Shown here piece by piece: positions 61,893 to 64,000 of a DNA stretch of 64,000 bases. How positions within the stretch are numbered: the first letter of the stretch is position 1; each line of letters starts with the position of its first letter. The stretch comes from CAZDKK01 sp964603725 (GTDB lineage: Bacteria > Eisenbacteria > RBG-16-71-46 > CAIMUX01 > WJJG01): contig CAZRWW010000018.1 of NCBI GenBank assembly GCA_964603725.1, positions 1 through 64,000 of the forward strand, written 5' to 3'. Position numbers and translations under genes: made by a program. The notes below the pieces were generated by a model that worked only from the letters and a program-made list of their open reading frames with translations, searched no databases and had not been told where the DNA came from.

Positions 61893-63179
61893 TCACGGGC
61901 GGCGCAGCCAGCGCGCCGGATCGCGCGCTTCCTTGCCTTGCCGGATCTCGAAATGCACCCCCGGGCCGAACAGCGAATCGGTGCTGCCCACCCGGGCAAT
62001 CGTCTGCGCCGCGGCCACGGTTTGCCCCTGAGAAACCAGGACCTCGGAGGCGTGCGCGTAGAGCGTGAAGTAGTCCTGCCCGTGGTCAAGGACCACCGTC
62101 TGACCATAACCCCCCAGCCATCCGACGAACACCACCTGGCCCGGCGCCACCGCCTGGATGGGCGTGCCCTCGGCCGCCTCGATCTGCATGCCCTTCTGGC
62201 GCACGCGGGTCCCATAGCGCGGATGGACCTGGGTGCCAAAGGACGCCACCACGCGCCCATTCACGGGCCAGGGCAGTCGGCCCTGCAGGGCCGCGAGCCC
62301 CTCGCCCGGAGCGCCGCCGGCCGTCCGGCGCGCCTCGGCGATCAGGCGCTCGATCTGCTCCTGCGAGGCGAGCAGCTCCGCGGTCTGCGCCTCGTAGCGG
62401 GTGATCGTCTGCTGCAGCTCCCGCCGGTCGCGATGCCGCTGCGACTCCTGCTGCTCGAGCTCGCGCAGCCGCTCGGCCCGCTCGCGTCGCAGCTCGAGCA
62501 CCGCCCGGCGGCGCTCCTCGGTGTCGGACACCTCGCTGGCGATCTCGGCGCTCTGCACGGTCACGGCGCCGATGCGCTCGCGCAGCTTGCGGATGGTGCG
62601 GATCCAGTAGTGCGACCGGGCGAAGATCTCGCCGAAGCTCTGCGAGGAGATCAACATCTCGGCCGCGTCGACGCGCCCGCGCTTGTAGTAGCGCACGAGC
62701 GACTGGGCAAGCTCGCCGCGCGCGCGGCCCAGCTCCGCGCCCTTGACCTCGAGCTGGCCGCGGCGGCTCACGATCGTGGCCTCGAGCGCCGTCGCCTGCT
62801 CGTCCAGCACGCCGATGTACTGCGTGGTCACCACCCGCTGGCGCTCCAGCTCGGCCAGGATCTTGGCCAGATCCTCGCCCTGGCTCCGCAGCTGGGCGAT
62901 CCGGCGCTTGCGCTCCTCGATCTTGACCTTCAGATCGTTCAGCTCGGCCTGCCGCTGGCGGATCACCTTGTCCGTTTCGCCCGCGGCCCCGCTCGGCCGG
63001 GCGGTGAGCGCCAGCCCCGCCAGACAGATCGCCACGGGCAGCAGGACCGCCGGCAGCCACGCCGCGGGCGGCGGCGGCGCGGGCAGCAACGCCGCGCGCC
63101 GCGGTCCCGCGGGCAGCAGCGCCGCGCGCCGCGGTCCCGCCGGCCGGGCGGGTTTCGGGCTGCCAGGCGCCGAGCGCAT
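61893..63179 (-). CDS. M23/LytM-family protein, EnvC-like amidase activator
   Basis: A 428-residue exported protein. N-terminal membrane/signal segment near residues 40-60, a long coiled coil (about 70-290), then a C-terminal LytM domain (SFGTQVHPRYGTRV ... GWLGGYGQTVVLDHG ... YAHASEVLV ... GPGVHFEIRQG). Active M23 enzymes have HxGID and HxH; here the positions read KGMQI and GVHFEI, so zinc binding is lost, as in E. coli EnvC. With ftsX immediately upstream this points to a division-site activator of cell-wall amidases controlled by FtsEX. The N-terminus has two copies of GPRRAALLPA from a 30-base repeat. The start at 63179 is the longest ATG-type start; a shorter one is possible. Confidence 0.87.
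   Translation of the reverse strand: MRSAPGSPKPARPAGPRRAALLPAGPRRAALLPAPPPPAAWLPAVLLPVAICLAGLALTARPSGAAGETDKVIRQRQAELNDLKVKIEERKRRIAQLRSQGEDLAKILAELERQRVVTTQYIGVLDEQATALEATIVSRRGQLEVKGAELGRARGELAQSLVRYYKRGRVDAAEMLISSQSFGEIFARSHYWIRTIRKLRERIGAVTVQSAEIASEVSDTEERRRAVLELRRERAERLRELEQQESQRHRDRRELQQTITRYEAQTAELLASQEQIERLIAEARRTAGGAPGEGLAALQGRLPWPVNGRVVASFGTQVHPRYGTRVRQKGMQIEAAEGTPIQAVAPGQVVFVGWLGGYGQTVVLDHGQDYFTLYAHASEVLVSQGQTVAAAQTIARVGSTDSLFGPGVHFEIRQGKEARDPARWLRRP
63081..63140. repeat. 30-base tandem repeat in the EnvC-like gene
   Basis: Two units (63081-63110, 63111-63140) with one mismatch encode GPRRAALLPA twice before the hydrophobic segment. In frame, multiple of three. Confidence 0.8.
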
Positions 63180-63191
63180 CGCGACCTCCCC

Positions 63192-64000
63192 TCAGCGGCG
63201 CGGCCGCCCGCGCCGGCGTTCGAGCTGGCGCAGGGACAGCTCGACCGTGGCCAGGCTGCCCGCCACGCCCACGAGCCCCACCCCGCCGACGAAGAGCAGA
63301 ATCGACGCGGGCGGCAGAAAGACCAGCCCGGGCAGCAGGCGTCCGCTGGCGGTGTGGCCCGCGTACAGGAGCAGCAGCGCCAGCAGCGCGCCGGTCAGAC
63401 ACAAGATGACGCCCGCGATCACGAATGGCGAGCGGACGAAGGCATCCGTGGCGCCGATCATCTTCAGGATGGCGATCGGCTCGTCGCGCATGATCACGAT
63501 CAGGCGCAGGGTATTGGCCAGCACCAGCATGATGGCGATGACGGCGAGGATGCCGGTGATGGCGTTGGCCCGGTAGACCATCGCCAGACCCTGATCGAGC
63601 GCCTCCACCCAGCGCTCCCCGAAGAGCACGTCCTCGACGCCCTCGTAGGCCTCCAGCTCGCGCGCCAGGCGCCGCAGCGTCACCACGTCGTCGGCCTGCG
63701 GGGTCGGGGTGAGCAGGAGCACGTCGGGCAGCGGATTCCCGCCCAGCGCCGCGCGCAGCCCCTCGCCCTCCAGCTCGCGCTCGAGGTCGCGCAGCGCCTC
63801 CTCGCGCGTGATCAGCCGCACGGAGCGCACCTCGGCGAAGCCGGCGAAATTCTGCTCGAGCTCATACCGGCGCTCGGGCGTGATCTCCGGATCGAGGAAC
63901 ACCGAGACGCCCTTGCGCTCGCTCATGCGACTCGCCAGCAACAGGATGTTGTGACTGAGCAGCATCAGCAGCGAGAGCAGGAACAGCACGGCCCCCATGG
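63192..64000 (-). CDS. ftsX: Cell-division ABC-transporter permease FtsX (5' end outside the window)
   Basis: About 268 residues are visible; the usual length is near 295, so the N-terminal cytoplasmic part and true start probably lie beyond base 64000. First membrane span (AVLFLLSLLMLLSHNILLLA), periplasmic domain starting with GVSVFLDPEITPERRYELEQ, and three C-terminal spans with the conserved ILKMIGATDAFVRSPFVIAG. FtsX with FtsE (not in the window) regulates cell-wall hydrolysis at division. Followed by the EnvC-like gene after 12 bases. Confidence 0.93.
   Translation of the reverse strand, partial: MGAVLFLLSLLMLLSHNILLLASRMSERKGVSVFLDPEITPERRYELEQNFAGFAEVRSVRLITREEALRDLERELEGEGLRAALGGNPLPDVLLLTPTPQADDVVTLRRLARELEAYEGVEDVLFGERWVEALDQGLAMVYRANAITGILAVIAIMLVLANTLRLIVIMRDEPIAILKMIGATDAFVRSPFVIAGVILCLTGALLALLLLYAGHTASGRLLPGLVFLPPASILLFVGGVGLVGVAGSLATVELSLRQLERRRGRPRR

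Overview
This window looks like one scaffold from a very GC-rich, Gram-negative (diderm) bacterium, probably a metagenome-derived genome of the FCB superphylum (Candidatus Eisenbacteria, Gemmatimonadota or a neighbour). Evidence for a diderm cell is seen directly: lipoproteins, beta-barrel proteins ending in aromatic residues, an LPS-core-type glycosyltransferase, a FadL-like protein and a PorV/PorQ-like protein. Evidence for the FCB group is family knowledge: a FlgD-like C-terminal domain on a secreted protein, the signal-peptide-bearing 'asparagine synthetase B-like' protein, DUF4159/DUF4175 genes, and a Bacteroidetes-style serC next to serA and DUF1015. The phylum is inferred, not proven. 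A run of 10 N at 47503-47512 marks a scaffold join. No rRNA, tRNA, CRISPR array, phage or insertion sequence was seen.

Layout. 1-3878: end of a TPR protein, then a minus-strand patatin / GT4 / GT2 envelope cluster. 4247-6746: a secreted protein with a duplicated domain and FlgD-like tail, translationally coupled to an outer-membrane protein. 6885-12815: speA, an HtrA/DegP protease, a YhcC-like radical SAM protein and a TrmJ-like methyltransferase. 12830-14332: a class V cysteine desulfurase, divergent from an archaeal-type (type II) GAPDH-like gene (14692-15765). 16442 back to 20120: a minus-strand operon hscB-like / divergent Hsp70 / nrnA / folE. 20338-23787: a DUF4149 membrane protein converging on the overlapping miaB and mtaB genes. 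24017-28006: a LysR regulator and the B12-dependent ribonucleotide reductase nrdJ, with a palindrome-rich intergenic region. 28088-33716: FadL-like protein, small envelope protein, an HD-GYP protein and a HEAT-repeat protein that share an N-terminal module. 33843-36429: nnrED, a HAD hydrolase and a 65-residue zinc-ribbon protein. 36682-40030: DUF1015, serA, serC (serine synthesis). 40116-43856: a small protein, an M3 oligopeptidase and the AsnB-like secreted protein. 43896-49975: TPR, DUF4175 (split by the gap) and DUF4159, translationally coupled. 50106-52660: secF and secD. 52865-63998: one long minus-strand run ftsX, EnvC-like M23, holB, ricT, tatD, ksgA, rmlA-like, then a 635-residue outer-membrane protein, two related lipoproteins and a membrane-anchored protein.

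Most neighbouring genes overlap by ATGA/GTGA/TGATG or lie within 100 bases, with strong GGAGG ribosome-binding sites, so the region is organised in compact operons. Recognisable sigma-70-type promoters (TTGACN, 17-18 base spacer, TAnnnT) head several operons. Intrinsic terminators with T-runs were not seen; GC-rich hairpins without T-runs lie between convergent genes. The most unusual items are the archaeal-type GAPDH homologue, the HscB-like protein with a tetracysteine head beside a degenerate Hsp70, the paired HD-GYP/HEAT proteins, and a 22-base motif that is tandemly repeated before speA and recurs at the GAPDH promoter.
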